Source: Darksidea phi | Taxonomy: Eukaryota; Ascomycota; Dothideomycetes; Pleosporales; Lentitheciaceae | Direction: 5' to 3' | Length of the DNA: 62,439 bases | Assembly (NCBI GenBank): GCA_030770425.1 | Contig: JASJFT010000251.1 | Coordinates: 1-62,439 of the forward strand | Part shown: piece by piece, positions 13,202 through 26,429 of the stretch | Layout of the letters: the number at the start of each line of letters is the position of its first letter | How positions within the stretch are numbered: the first letter of the stretch is position 1 | Translations under genes and position numbers: made by a program | The notes under the pieces: generated by a model | The model's database searches: none | Seen by the model: only the letters and a program-made list of their open reading frames with translations | Told to the model about the DNA's origin: nothing

Positions 13202-16200
13202 TTATTTTAAGATCTCTAAATTTTAGCTAAAGATAATAGCTAAATATTAATCCTTTAAAATTCCTAGAGGTCTATAATACTTAGGGTAGATAGTACGTAG
13301 TACTTTCTTAAGTAAGCTTTAAAACTAACTACTTCGAGCCCTAATATTACTAAAATATCTAGTATCTCTTTTAGAGAGAAGGAACCTATAAAAGTATTAT
13401 ATAGAATTAAACCTATATTCTAAACTTTATAATTAATTTATCTTTATATAATTAACTAGATTATTAAATTAGTATAATAATAAAATAATAGATACTAAGA
13501 ACTAAGCTAACCCTTTAAGATCTAGTCTATCTAATAAATAGCCCTTTTATTCTATCTCTCTATAGAAGAAAGATAAAGATAAGACGTAAGTTATAAATTA
13601 GATAATAAATATATAAGTTATAAATAGAACTTAGAGTAGAATTAAAAACTAAAAGTCCTTCTTTAAGAAAGAAGTATATTAATAAAAGCTAACTAAGATC
13701 TATAAACTAACCCCCTTAAAGATATTTATTAATAAAGATATATATATTAACTCTTAAATTCTTAAAGTTATCTTTCTTCCTTAAGAGAAAAGTATAAGTA
13801 AAGATAGTCTTAAAGAGAAGATTAATAAGTATACTAAGAGAGTTAAATTATTTTAAGAAGAAAATAGATTTTAAATCCCCTACTTAATAAATATAAAAGA
13901 ATAGAAAGAACTTCTAGACTATAATATAATTCGGGATATACTAGCTATCTAGAAGGAATTTAATCTAATTACTAATATCCTAATAAAAAATAGTCTCTAT
14001 TTTATTATAGCTAAAAGACTAGTAAATACTATAAAAGTAGATATAATTAGTAGAAATATCTTTATAAATACTATAGTCGATAAGTTTAACTAATTAATTA
14101 AGAAAAGAGATAATTATAAAAAATAAGTTAAAAAGCTTTAAAAAAAGCTTTAATAAGTCTAAAAAACTATAAATAAATAGTAAAGTTTAGAGAAAGATCT
14201 TAAGTAGTCCTCTTCTATAACTATCTATACTAAAACTAGACTTATAGTTCTTTCTTAGTATAATTCTAAGTCTATTTTTAAGACTTTACTATTATAGTAT
14301 AACCCTAATAGTAGATAAGATATAGAAGAGGTAAAACTCTTTTTTATAATAATATAAATAAATATTAGCTTCTAAAGAATCCCTTTTATTTATTATACTC
14401 TACTTTAAACCCCTAGACTTCTAGAAAGGTTCTAGTAGGATTTAGTTTAGTACTTAATCTTCTAGTTAAACTTCTTATAAAAGAAGTTAACTATTAAACT
14501 AATTATATTCTTAAATCTAATATAGACTTCTTTACCTAATAAGAACTATTATAAGTATTTATTAGATTTTAATATACTACTCTTTACTATAAAAAAAATA
14601 AAAAATACTTTTACTCTCTACTTTAGTATCTATTCTATAAGATTTTTATTAGTCTTATTAGAATTTATAACTATTACTTTAAATAATAAAATATAGATTT
14701 TTATTTAAGAAAAGAATATTATAGGAAACTATTAAAGTAAATTCTTATAAATTTCTAACTTCTAGAAAACTACGTTCTATCTTAATCTTATCTTATTTAA
14801 AAATAATAGAGAGTTTAAGTTAAAGAATTAGCTTTATAATATAGAATAGAAATTTATTATTAATAAGAACTAGTATATATAAGAAACTTCCTAGTAGATA
14901 GCTAAGATCTACTAAATCTATATTATATTCTAACTAATAGGCCTAGTAAAAGACTATATTTAAATATAACTAAATTTTAAAGAAAAAAAAGTAAACTTTA
15001 TATTTAATATAAAATTTATTAGAATATATTAAGAAATATTATAAAGATTCCTATATAAAGAAGAAGATAAAAGTTAAATTCTACTAACTATATATAAATA
15101 TATTTAGTAAAGTTAGTAACTTTATTAAGAATTTTAAGTATTTAGTAATAAAGATTTATCTATCTTACTACTAGTAAAACGAAGAATTCGTAGATAAGCT
15201 CTACTTCGAGCTAAGAAATAAGATAAATCTATTTAATAATAATAATTCTATCTTTAATAAGCTTTATAAATATATAACTTTAGTTAATAAAATACTACTT
15301 AAGAATAACTAATATTAAAAGACCTAGCTTATTTAAAGTAATTAATTAACTACTTTTAAGAAAAAGTAGCTAACTATAAGTAGATCCTTCTTTAATAAGT
15401 TAGAAAAGAAGCTTATTTACTTTAAAAATATATTTAAACTTTATAACTACTCTTTTAAGAAATATAAAAAGTAAAACTATTACTTTAATTATAGAAAAAG
15501 AAATAAGTAGTAAAACTACCCTAATTATATTATATATAAAGTAATATAGAATACTATAAAAGTAGAAGTTAATACTATCTTCTTTAATAATTTTAAAAAA
15601 GAAGTTTATTTAAACTTTTTATATAAAGAAGAAAGTAGTTTAAAGTATAACTCTAATATCTTCTTTATAATATTAAAATAGAACTTCTTCCTAATAATCT
15701 ATATAGGAGTAATTAAATCTCTTAATTATTAATAACTTATTAAGATATTATAGCTTATTAATTTAAAATTATTTATACTTTCTATTTAACTTATAGTAAA
15801 TAGCCTAGTTATATAGTTAAGAGGATTAGTAGATAGTAGTACTAGTATATATCTATTAGTTTACTTTAGATATTTAAAGGTAGTAAAGAAAAAGCTAAAG
15901 CCTATTTTTTATTAATTAAAGAAACTAATTCCTTTTAATAAGTTTAATAGGAAATATAATTATTTAGTTAATATAATTATTTAAGTTAATCTATTAATTT
16001 AAGAAAAAAATATACTTATTTAATTCCTCTTTTATAAGCTCGGGTATTATAATATAATATTTAAAAGAAAATTCTTTAAATAAATCTAGTTCTTAAATAA
16101 CTATTCTAACTAGACTTTATATTAATTAGATAATACTTTAAAGTAAATAAAATATAACTTAATTATTATAAAGAAGCTAAATCTAAAACTAAAGCTAGAA

Positions 16201-19200
16201 TATTAGAATAACGTATTACGTCGTAATAATTTAATTAATTAGTAAGTTAAAGTATAGAAGAAGGTCTATTTATTTAGAAAGAATCTAATACTTAGTTTAA
16301 AAATTTCTATTAAAGTTCTTATAATTCTTTAAGAGGAGGTCTACGAACCTACTAAAGCCTTATTATAAATAATAAAGAATTAATAAACTACTTTTAATAA
16401 AATATAAAGAAATATAAATAGTAATATTAATAGTAGTTTAAGAGATATTAAATTTAAAAAAAATTAATAAGATTATTAAAAAAATAATAGAAAGGAAAAG
16501 AAAGTAATACTTATTTCTAATAATCTACTAAGGTAGACTATTAGTAATAAGTTCGATATATATTTTCTTAAACCTTTTAATATATAGAAGCTTATAAATA
16601 AGAAAAAAATCATACTAAAAGCTACTAACTTATATAAAGTTAACTTATTAATTAGAAATAGATAATTAAAAGACTTAGTAAAATAGAATATATAAGATAT
16701 AATAATAGAGAAGCTTTCTTATAAAGGTTATATAGAAGTTATCCTAGACTACTTCTTTAAAATTAACTTAAATAAACTACTCTCTAAAAGAAAAAATATT
16801 AATTATAAAATTATTCTTAGAAATAATATAAGTAAGTTTAGTATAAGTCTATTTTATAATATATCCCTTAAATATCTAAAGCTACTAAAAGCTTACTTAG
16901 AAGAGTATTTAAAAAAGAGCTTTATTATAATTAATAATATTAACTTTATCTTATCTATTCTATTCGTTAAGAAGCTAGAAGAGGGGTAGAGGTTCTATAT
17001 TAATTATTAAAAAATTAATATAGTTATAAAGAAATACTAATATAATATTTTAAAGTAAAGATATTTACTAAGCTAAATATATATTAAGTCTTTTATTATA
17101 TTAGACTAAATCCTAATATAGAAGATCTTATAACTTTTAAAATATAATATAGAAATTATAAATATTATATTCTATCTTTTAAGCTATATAATAGATCGAT
17201 AATCTTTTAGTATAATATTAATTAAGTACTTAAAAATAAAATTAATAAGATTTATATTATTTATATAAATAATATTTTAATTTACTTAAAAAACCCTTTT
17301 AAGTATAAGAAATATATAAGTAAAATCTTAGATAAATTTAAAAAGACTAGACTATAAGTTAATATTAAAAAGAGTAAGTTTATAGTTACTAAGATAAAGT
17401 TTTTAAATTTTATTATTAATACTAAAGAGATTTATATAGACTCTAATAAGATAATAGTTATTAAAGATTAGAAGAAATCTATAATCTTAAAAGAGCTATA
17501 AGCTTATTTAAACTTTTATAACTATTATTATATAGTCTACCTACTTACCTAACTATTATAAAAGAGAAAATTTTATACTTTTAGACCTAAAGAGTAAGCT
17601 ATATTTAAGAAAAGTAAAATATTATTATATTTAAATATTATTATAAGATATTACTTATTCTATTATAAGACTTATATAAAAATTAATATAAATAATAGAA
17701 TTTTAGTAAAAGCCTTTATATAACTTTAAAATAATAAAATCTAGTAACTTATAGTCTACTTTATAAAAATAATAAAGTTTATAGAAATAAACTATAAGAT
17801 TTATAATAAAGAGATACTTATAGTTATAAAAGAATTAAATAAATAAAGAACTTAATTTATAGAATTATAACTAAATAAACCCTTTTAAGTTATTATTAAT
17901 TATTAAGTACTAAAGTATTTCTTAACTAAGTATAAATTAATTCTATAATAGACTTACTAGGCCGAGAAGCTTATAAACTATTATTATATTATTTATTATT
18001 ACTTTAGAACTACTAATATTATTATAATTATCCTCTTTTAAAAATAAAAGAAATTAAAAACTTAGAAGAAAAAAGATAAAGTTATTAAGACTTATATCTT
18101 TATTCTCTTTAAATAGACCTCTACTATAATAGTTATCTTAATAGTTACTACTAATATCTAGAATTTAGAGTATAAAACTAAAACTAATTCTTATTTACTT
18201 CTTAATTATATACTTTATAAAAATTATATATATATTATACTTAAATTAAAATAAGAGTTAGTTTATTAAAAATATAAGTATCTATTCTTAATCCTATTTA
18301 GACTTCTCCTTTAAAAAGAGAAGTTAGTAGTATCTAAAGTAGAGTTTCTTAAGATCTATTTTATCTAGGCGATATATACTATATAGATTATTACTTATTT
18401 AGATATAAAGAAAACTATTAGACTTCTAAAAGACCTATATTATTAAAGTATAATAAATAAGAATATAAAATATTATATAAGAAATTATAAATAATATTAA
18501 TAAAGTTATAAGTTTTAAAATAAGATTTTAGATCTTCTTAAATTACTTCTTATATCTAAGAGGATATAAAAAGATATTTTTATAAACTTTAAAAGCTTCT
18601 TAAAAAATTATAAGAAATATAATAATATATTTATAATAATATATAGATTATTAAAATATACTTTCTTATTACCTTACTTTAAGACTACTACTACTAAAGA
18701 TATAGCTACTCTCTACTATATATATATATAGTAAGTCTTTAGTCCTCTATATACTATAATTTTAAATTAAAGTCTATAGTTTATATTAAACTTTATAAAA
18801 GAATTATATAGATTTATAAAAATTAACTAGTTATTATTTATAACCTACTATCTATAGACTAATAGTAATATAAAAGTTTTTAATTAATAACTAAACTAAT
18901 AATTACGCCTCTTTATAAACTTCTATTAAAATAATTAGTTTAATCTTCTACTTAATATAGACTAGACTTAAATAATTCTTTTATATAATATAATAGAATT
19001 TTCCCTATTCGAGATTAAGTTTAGTTATAAAACTTATTACTATTAGAATTAATAAGAATATATTCCTAAATTCTCTAAAATATTAGATAATATAATTATA
19101 TAAATAGTCTAAAAGTTTATAAAAATCTAAGCTAATATAGTCTAATAGGTTTATAATTATATCTAAGCTAATATTATAGTAACTTAAAAAGTCTAGAGTT

Positions 19201-19707
19201 AATAAGCTAATAAAAAATACTATCCCCTAGATTTTAACGTAGAAGATTAAGTTTATATTATATCTAAGAAATTTACTATCTTAAGACTAAGTCTAAAATT
19301 AGACTAGTAAATATATAGATTTTATCTTATTATTAGCTAAAGATATAACTTCTATATAATCTAGTTATCCTCTTATATAAAGATATATAATATTTTCTAC
19401 GTAGATAGATTATATAAAGCTATATAAAATCTATTACTTAATTAAGTACTTCTTAAAGAATTAGTTATAGAAGTAAATAGGTACCTTAAGTAGTTAATAG
19501 TCTATATTTTTAATAGTCGGATTATTTATAATAAGCTTTATTATTAAATAAAATAGATAGACTACGACTTAAATCTAATCTATTATCTAGTAAGTAATTT
19601 TATAAACGTAGTCTAAAAAGTAAAATTTTTTTATAATAAGTATCTTAATAAGCTAGATCTATCTAAATAACTAGTCTAATAGTTAGAAGCTATATTATAA
19701 GATAAGT
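13202..19707 (+). pseudogene. gag-pol of A2 up to the B1 insertion, heavily decayed
   Basis: It is collinear with A1 3527-10120. The RT centre corresponding to YIDD reads YINN (near 17255-17275), so both catalytic aspartates are gone. A chromodomain-equivalent region lies near 19450-19640. A short gap relative to A1 occurs near 17035, where the A1 segment after the KKD-like block is missing. No open frame of note remains. The last part of the pol/3' region continues at 37282. Confidence 0.85.
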
Positions 19708-19712
19708 TTCTT

Positions 19713-20174
19713 TATTATAAACTAAATATATACTACGAAATAGTAGTAAAAAGAGCTACCTAAGATTAAATCTATTACTAGCTCTAATATAGAATATAAT
19801 AATTACGACTATAATATAAATAATAATTAGTATAGGTAGCTTTACTAGAAAGTTACGTAATAGATCTATATTTTAGTAAAAATAGATTTAAGAATTATAT
19901 AATAGCTTAGTAGATTTATTAAAATAGAGCTATAAAGTTATAGCTTAGTAGATCTATAAATATAGAGCTATAGATCTAAGAAAACTAAATTAATATATAA
20001 TAACTATAAATCTTCTAGATAAGTCTAGTTCTATATAGTTAATTCGAATCTAGATTAATCTTTACTTATTAATATAATTAAACTATTACTATTTATTCTA
20101 ACTTCTTCTTTCCTATCTTAAGTATAAATCCTAAATAAGGTTAAATAACCTATTAGACCTAGACCTCGTTTAAT
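19713..20174 (+). repeat. 5' LTR of B1
   Basis: 462 bp, from TATTATAAACTAAAT to CTCGTTTAATA. These are RIP forms of TGTTACGAACC... and ...CGTTTAACA. It contains clustered short GATCTATAG-like repeats shared with the other B LTRs. Confidence 0.93.
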
Positions 20175-20569
20175 ACCTTAACTATCTAGTAGATAGGAAT
20201 AGCTAATTATAATAGTAGGAGAAGAAACTAGATAAAGTAGAGCGATATAGTTACTAACTTAGACTAAACCCTTAGAGATAGAAAGCTACTAGGAATTTAG
20301 TTTTCTAAAAGGTAATATAACTATAAAAAACTTTAAAAGAGTTATTAAGAATTAGTATATATTTAAGAAGAGGGAGGATATATTAGAAGCTTAGCTTATA
20401 GAGTTAATTATCTAACTTTAAAGATATATAAGTAAACTATTAAAACTTAAAGAACTAGAAAAATTTAATAGAATAAGATTAAAACTAAGAGGATTTCTAG
20501 CTAATATAGTAATTTATCTTAACCTTAATTAAATAAAACTATCTACTAAGAGTAATAAAGTATTATTTA
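20175..20569 (+). pseudogene. gag N-terminal part of B1
   Basis: Collinear with B2 40113-40507. De-RIPped, it reads as a charged, helical capsid-like protein (the B2 equivalent contains KREDTLEAQLTELT and EKFDRIRSKLRGFL). Clear homology to B2 stops at about 20569, where the inserted sequence starts, and resumes at about 31105. Confidence 0.75.
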
Positions 20570-20756
20570 AAATTACCTAATCTTTCGTAAACGAGAATTA
20601 GAATATAGAGCGAGTTAATTATAAATTAAAGAAAATTAATTTAGATATAAGTCTAATATTTAAAGTTTAATAATAAATATATAAGCTATAAGGTAAGTAT
20701 TTTATAATAAAAGCTTTAGATTACTAGCTATCGTCTATTATATAGCGCTAAACGTC

Positions 20757-20908
20757 TATTCTATAGTCTATAGCCCTAGTTAGCTAATATCTAGACTAAT
20801 ATCTAAGGAACTAAATATAATCTATATAGACTTATTCTATAGTCTATAGCTCTAGTTAACTAATACCTAGACTAATATCTAAAGAATAAAATATAATCTA
20901 TATAGACT
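20757..20908 (+). repeat. Direct tandem repeat, 2 x 76 bp
   Basis: Two adjacent units start TATTCTATAGTCTATAG at 20757 and 20833. Both end in ATAATCTATATAGAC and differ mainly by C/T and G/A changes. They lie inside the Helitron-bearing insertion. Confidence 0.85.
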
Positions 20909-21640
20909 AATAGCTAAACTAGTCTATATCTTATAGTCTTAAACGTCTAAATCTACTTATTTATTATTCCCTTCTAGTATATATTAACTAGCTTAAATTA
21001 CTATTTAAGAGTAGATATAATTTAGAAAGTAGAATAAATATCCTTTTATATAATAGTTATACGCTTAGTATAAATAGCTATAAGATTTATAGCTATAAAA
21101 AAGTTAGTTTAATACTAGAACTAATACTATATTATAACTATACCTTCTAAAATAATAATAAGATAGACTTTAATAGTAGTATAAAGAATATTAAAAGCCC
21201 TAGTCTAAAATTATAGATTATTACTATCTCTTATATCCCTAGTAATTTCGTATATAAGATAGTTAAGTACCGTATAGAAAATAATAAAACTTATAGTCTT
21301 TTAAAAGTACTAAATCTCTTAAAGAGCGCTTACTATATATTTAATTAGTATTAATAGATAAGAAGTAAAAGTAACTAATATTTACTACTATATAGTCGAC
21401 CCTAATAGGACTTATTACTAATACTACAAAAAATAGAGACTTAAATATAATTAAAAGTATAGTTATACTTTTTATACTTAGACTAAATATCTTTATCGGA
21501 CTACTTATTACTAATAGAGATTTTACTAGTTTTTTTAATATTCTTATATAACTTCTTAAGTAGCTTCTTATATAGCTACTTTATAGTAGTAGACTTATTA
21601 ATAGTAATAGACCTTTTATACGGTTATTTATTACTTACCC

Positions 21641-22649
21641 CTATTAAAGTTAATAAAGGACTAATACTAAGGCTAATACCTTACTTATAGAGATAGTTAG
21701 TATTTTAAGTAGCTACTTACTACTCGCCCCTATTAAAGTTAGTAAAGAACTAATACTAAGACTAATACCTTACTTATAGAGATAGTAGATTATTATATTA
21801 TATTCTTCCTAGTAATCTCAAAAGTACTATTAGATTCGTAATTACTCTTAGATATATTAAGAAGATTAGACTCTTAGATAAAATCTAGAGAGATACTATT
21901 CTATTCTTTATCTTCGACCTACCCTATTAAAGTTAGTAAAGGACTAATACTAAGACTAATACCTTATTTAAAGTATATCTAACTATTATTAAAGGCCCTA
22001 TACGAGATAATTATCTACTATTATTAAAATAAGTACTATTCTCTTCTTAATTATTAATCCTCCTTACTAAAGTTAGTAAAGAACTAATACTAAAACTAAT
22101 ATCTTACTTAAAGTATACGTAGTATTTATAGAAAGGTTAGTAGAAGTAGATTATTAGTTATTTAGATTAGTATATTATATCTATTACTATAATAAATAAG
22201 CTATACTATCTTCTTCTTAATTATTAGTCCTCCCTACTAAAATTAGTAAAGAATTAATACTAAGACTAATACCTTACTTAAAGTCTACCTAATAGTTATT
22301 AAAGTACCGGTACTAGAAGATTATCTACTATTATTAAAATAAATACTATCCTCTTCTTTCTAAATGGTTCTCTCTACTAAAGTTAATAAAGGACTAATAC
22401 TAAGACTAATACCTTACTCTTAGTCTACTAAGGTAGAATATTAGAAAATCGTCTATTACCCTTATAAGTATTAAGGTTCTAACTACCGTAAGTAGACTAT
22501 ACTAGATTAGTAAAACTAAATTATTTACTTAACTTAATAAGACTAGATTATTTATTAAGTAAGATAGGAATTAGAATATTACTATTAATAACCCTTATAC
22601 TATATATTACTACTAAAATTAGTAGAGAACTAATACTAAGACTAATACT
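21641..22649. repeat. Seven copies of a 40-bp interspersed repeat
   Basis: The unit CTATTAAAGTTAGTAAAGG followed by ACTAATACTAAGACTAATACC occurs at 21641-21680, 21730-21769, 21924-21963, 22064-22103, 22234-22273, 22374-22413 and 22610-22649. The intervening sequence differs in length and content. More degenerate copies occur at about 22863-22897, 23706-23732 and 24640-24660. Opposite-orientation copies occur at about 24011-24050, 24885-24930 and 28662-28690. Confidence 0.9.
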
Positions 22650-23075
22650 TATCTATATATTTAGTAAGAGTAGCTAGTAGTAGAATAGGTAGATTAATAA
22701 CGTCTAGTCTAATAGGTAGAAATAGGTTAATAACGTTTACTCTAGTAGGTAGTAGTAGATTAGAGGGGTCTACGCCGTAGTTCTAGCTATTAGTAAAGAG
22801 ATTATTTAAACGTAGTTAAAGCTTAAGCGGCTTAGGGCTTACTAATATTATTCTTATTATAGAAAGTTAGTAGACGATTAATATTAAGGTTAATATCTTA
22901 CCCTTAGTAGTCTTAGAGAGTAGTTTATCTATAACTATAATAATAAGTTCTTAATAATTTAGTAAGAAAGTAATAAAAGGTTTATAGAAGTAGGAGCTAG
23001 ATAGATATATATATAGAGTAAAATAGTATAATATTATATAACTAGTAGTAGACTAGTAGTAAAAGTTAAAAGTAA

Positions 23076-23554
23076 AGTAAAAGAATTAAAGCCCTTAAAA
23101 GTAAAGTTAAAATTCTACTAGCTAATATTTTAATTTATAGAAGAAGACTATAGTATTAGTTATAGTATTAGGCCCTTATATAAAATTTTATTTTAATTAT
23201 AATTTAGTAAAAAATTTAAATATAATAGTACTATTAACGAAGATATAGTAGCTATTAAAAATTATAAAAACTTACTAATAATATTTACTACTTATTATAA
23301 TTACGTAACTAGCTATTAGCTAGTAGTAGAAGTAAAAGAACTAAAGCTCTTAAAAGTAAAGTTAAAATCCTACTAGCTAGTATTTTAAATCGTAGAAGGA
23401 AGCCGTACTATTAGTTATAGTATTAGGCCCTTATATAAAATCTTATTTTAATTATAATTTAGTAAAAAATTTAAATATAACGGTACTATAGATAGAGATA
23501 TAGTAATTATTAAAAATTATAAAAACTTACTAGTAATATTTACTACTTACTACT
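23076..23554 (+). repeat. In-frame tandem duplication, period 255 bp
   Basis: Two copies (about 23076-23299 and 23331-23554) are offset by exactly 255 bp, which is 85 codons. The second reads on the plus strand as VEVKELKLLKVKLKS and then RTISYSIRPLYKILF, with only TAA/TAG codons that RIP can explain. The multiple-of-three period and the shared reading suggest a duplicated protein segment. I do not recognise the protein. Confidence 0.75.
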
Positions 23555-24049
23555 ATTATTAAGTAGTCTTACTATAGACTTTATTACTAGCTAGTATAAA
23601 TATAGTTATAGGTAAATAATCCTAAATTTTTATTTCTAAACTTCGATAATAATATATACTACTACTATATCCGATATTAGTCTTTTATAACTATATATTA
23701 TTAGCTACTAGACTAATACTAAGACTAATACCCTTTACTATAGCTAATTAAAAGAAGTATAAAACTAATACTAAATACTCTCTAAATAAAAATACTAAAA
23801 AGAACCTATAAGTACGCGATAAAGCTATAGGTAAATAATTTTAGTTAATTAAAGATAAGAATATAACTAATAAGTACTATATAACTATATAGAAGAAATT
23901 CTAACTATTAGTTACCTATATTATTAATAAAATATTAAGTTTATTTAAGAAAGAGAAAATCGAAAGCTAACTACGACTATAGTCTAAGAATATTACTATT
24001 ATATAGTAGTAAGTAAGATATTAGCTTTAGTATTAGTTTATACTAATTA

Positions 24050-24600
24050 TCTATAGATTTAACTTAGGATTATATTTTACGTAGTAAGCTATAGCCTATA
24101 TCTAGTCTAGAGATATTAATATATAAATATAAAAAGTCTATTATAGCTACTAAGATATTATATTTTAGTTTAATAATAAGTATATACTATCTATATTTAT
24201 CTATAGTATAGTAAAAGAGCTATATACCTATAGAAATAATAGAGCTCTTCTAAACTCGTCTCTTATACTAGTCGATAAAGACGATAGTAACTAAAACTAT
24301 ACCTTTAGTAATTTAGATAATAATTTATCTAAAGAGATAGTTTAGTATTTCTATTAGTTTAATTAGAATATATCGACTATTTTATAACTTAGCTACTAGC
24401 GGTTCCTATAAGAATTTTAATAATTAGCTATTATTAAAGTATATTAGAAAATTATAGCTCTTAAGACTAGAACCTTTATAGTATATATTCTATATATATT
24501 ACCTAAAACTTTTAGTATAAGTTTATCTACTTAATAAACTAATATTTATACTAATACCTAATAGGTATATATAAATAGTATCTAGTCTAGAATTAGTTAA
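24050..24600 (+). pseudogene. Unrecognised plus-strand reading frame inside the Helitron-bearing insertion
   Basis: From about 24050 to 24600 one plus-strand frame is free of indels. Its stops are only TAA/TAG of the kind RIP makes from CAA, CAG or TGG. It reads for example RALLNSSLILVDKDDSN and later KTRTFIVYILYILPKTFS, mixed hydrophobic and charged sequence without a motif I know. It runs opposite to the Helitron helicase. It could be a second Helitron gene, a host gene fragment captured by the Helitron, or part of another insertion. Confidence 0.4.
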
Positions 24601-26429
24601 CTTCTTCTTACTATAAGTTCTATATATTATATTAAATAGGCTAATACTAATACTAATACCTTATAGATATATAAAAATATATTATAATCCCCTTTTTATA
24701 ATATAACTAGTAATTTTATATTAAAAGATATAAGTTTTTTTAGGGTATACTACTAGTATAGTACTAATAGTAACTATAGCTCGAAGTCTACTTTAAAGTA
24801 TAGTTTCCTTACTATATAATATAATTTTATTTCTAAAAATAAACTATAGCTTTACTAATAGTATACTTACGACTATTACGAGTAAGTAAGATATTAATCT
24901 TAGTATTAGTCTAGTCTTACTAATAACTATAGCTATTAGCTATTAAAAAGATAGCTACTTATTATAACTATAAGAAGGGAATAACTATTAATAAGAAGAC
25001 TAATCTTCTACTTCTACTATTCTAGATACTATTTTCGCGTATAAAGTATATTATCTTAGCTTTTATTTTCCTATACTAAGACTATAGGAAGTTTCTAAGC
25101 TATAAAATTAAGCTAATAAGAGATAGAAAGGTACTTAAACTACTAGGGCCCTTTAAAGGTACTTTTACTTCTATATTTCTAAAATCCTATATAAGGGATT
25201 ATAAGTTATTAATAGTTAAGTTAATTCTCTCTATAATTTATAATACTACTAATTATATCCTATAAGATATAATACTATAAATTATACTTCTAGATAAAGA
25301 GGAGTAGAACGTATAAGTAGATAAAGATAGTAATATCTAGATAGTAGAGATCTAGATAGGGTATAATCTAGTATTAGTCTAGGTATTAGGCTATAAGTAA
25401 TTATTAAAGTATAGTAATATTATATTTAAAGATATATAGATATAATATTAGTATAGATATTAGTTTAGTTAATAATAGAGTTTATATTTATAGACTAAAA
25501 TAGAGTATTCTTAATATAAATATACTATTAACTTCTTCTAGTCTTATCTACCTTTTTACGCGCGTATATCTTACTTTTTAACTACTTTAAATACTAAAAA
25601 GGAAAACTATTCTTTAATATTATACCCTCTAATATCTTTACTCGTAAAAGTATAATATATATTAGTCTAGGAGTATAATTCTAATCCCTACTAATATAGA
25701 TTACTACCTTTTTTAAACTTAGGCCCTAAGACTTATAAACTATAATAGTCTAAGTAGATACTAGAGAAAACTAAACCTAAATATAAATTACCTAGTCTAG
25801 TATAAACTCTCTACTAATAGTAAAGACTAGTATTATAATTTAGTTATTATCTATTAAATAAAGTCTAGGATCTATATATCTATTAAATATAACTAGAATT
25901 ATAAGAGATATTATATTCTTATAATTATTAATATTTATATCCTAAATAATATTAATAATAGTCTTAGTAGTACTATTTACTAAGCCTCTCTCTATCTAGA
26001 TATTTTTAAGAAGTATTATCTACCTACTAATATAAAGGGGAAGCTCGCTAGAAAGGTTACTACTATCTTCTAGAGGTACTATAGCTATCTATAGATTCTC
26101 GTAAAATACCCTTATTATAACTATTAATTAGTCTAAATTCTATATATAATAATAATTAATCTAGCTAACCTTATATCTCTTAATATAGATTCGTATAGTA
26201 CTACTAAAGAAATCTTATTTAGCTAAAGAAAGTACTATATAATATTAAGTTATAAGTAATATCTAGTTAGCTTATCTTAGCTCTTTAATACGAATATATA
26301 TAAGAGTTTCTTAAAAAGCTATTTATATATTACCTTATTACTATATAATAATATCTAAGATAATTATATAGCGAAATTTAAGATAAAGAGCTCGACTCTT
26401 AATATTAGTAAGATTTAGGGTATAGAAGT

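Noticed and set aside
21641..22649. CRISPR-like array (repeats with spacers)
   Set aside because: The genome is fungal, spacing is irregular (about 90 to 240 bp) and copies also occur inverted elsewhere.
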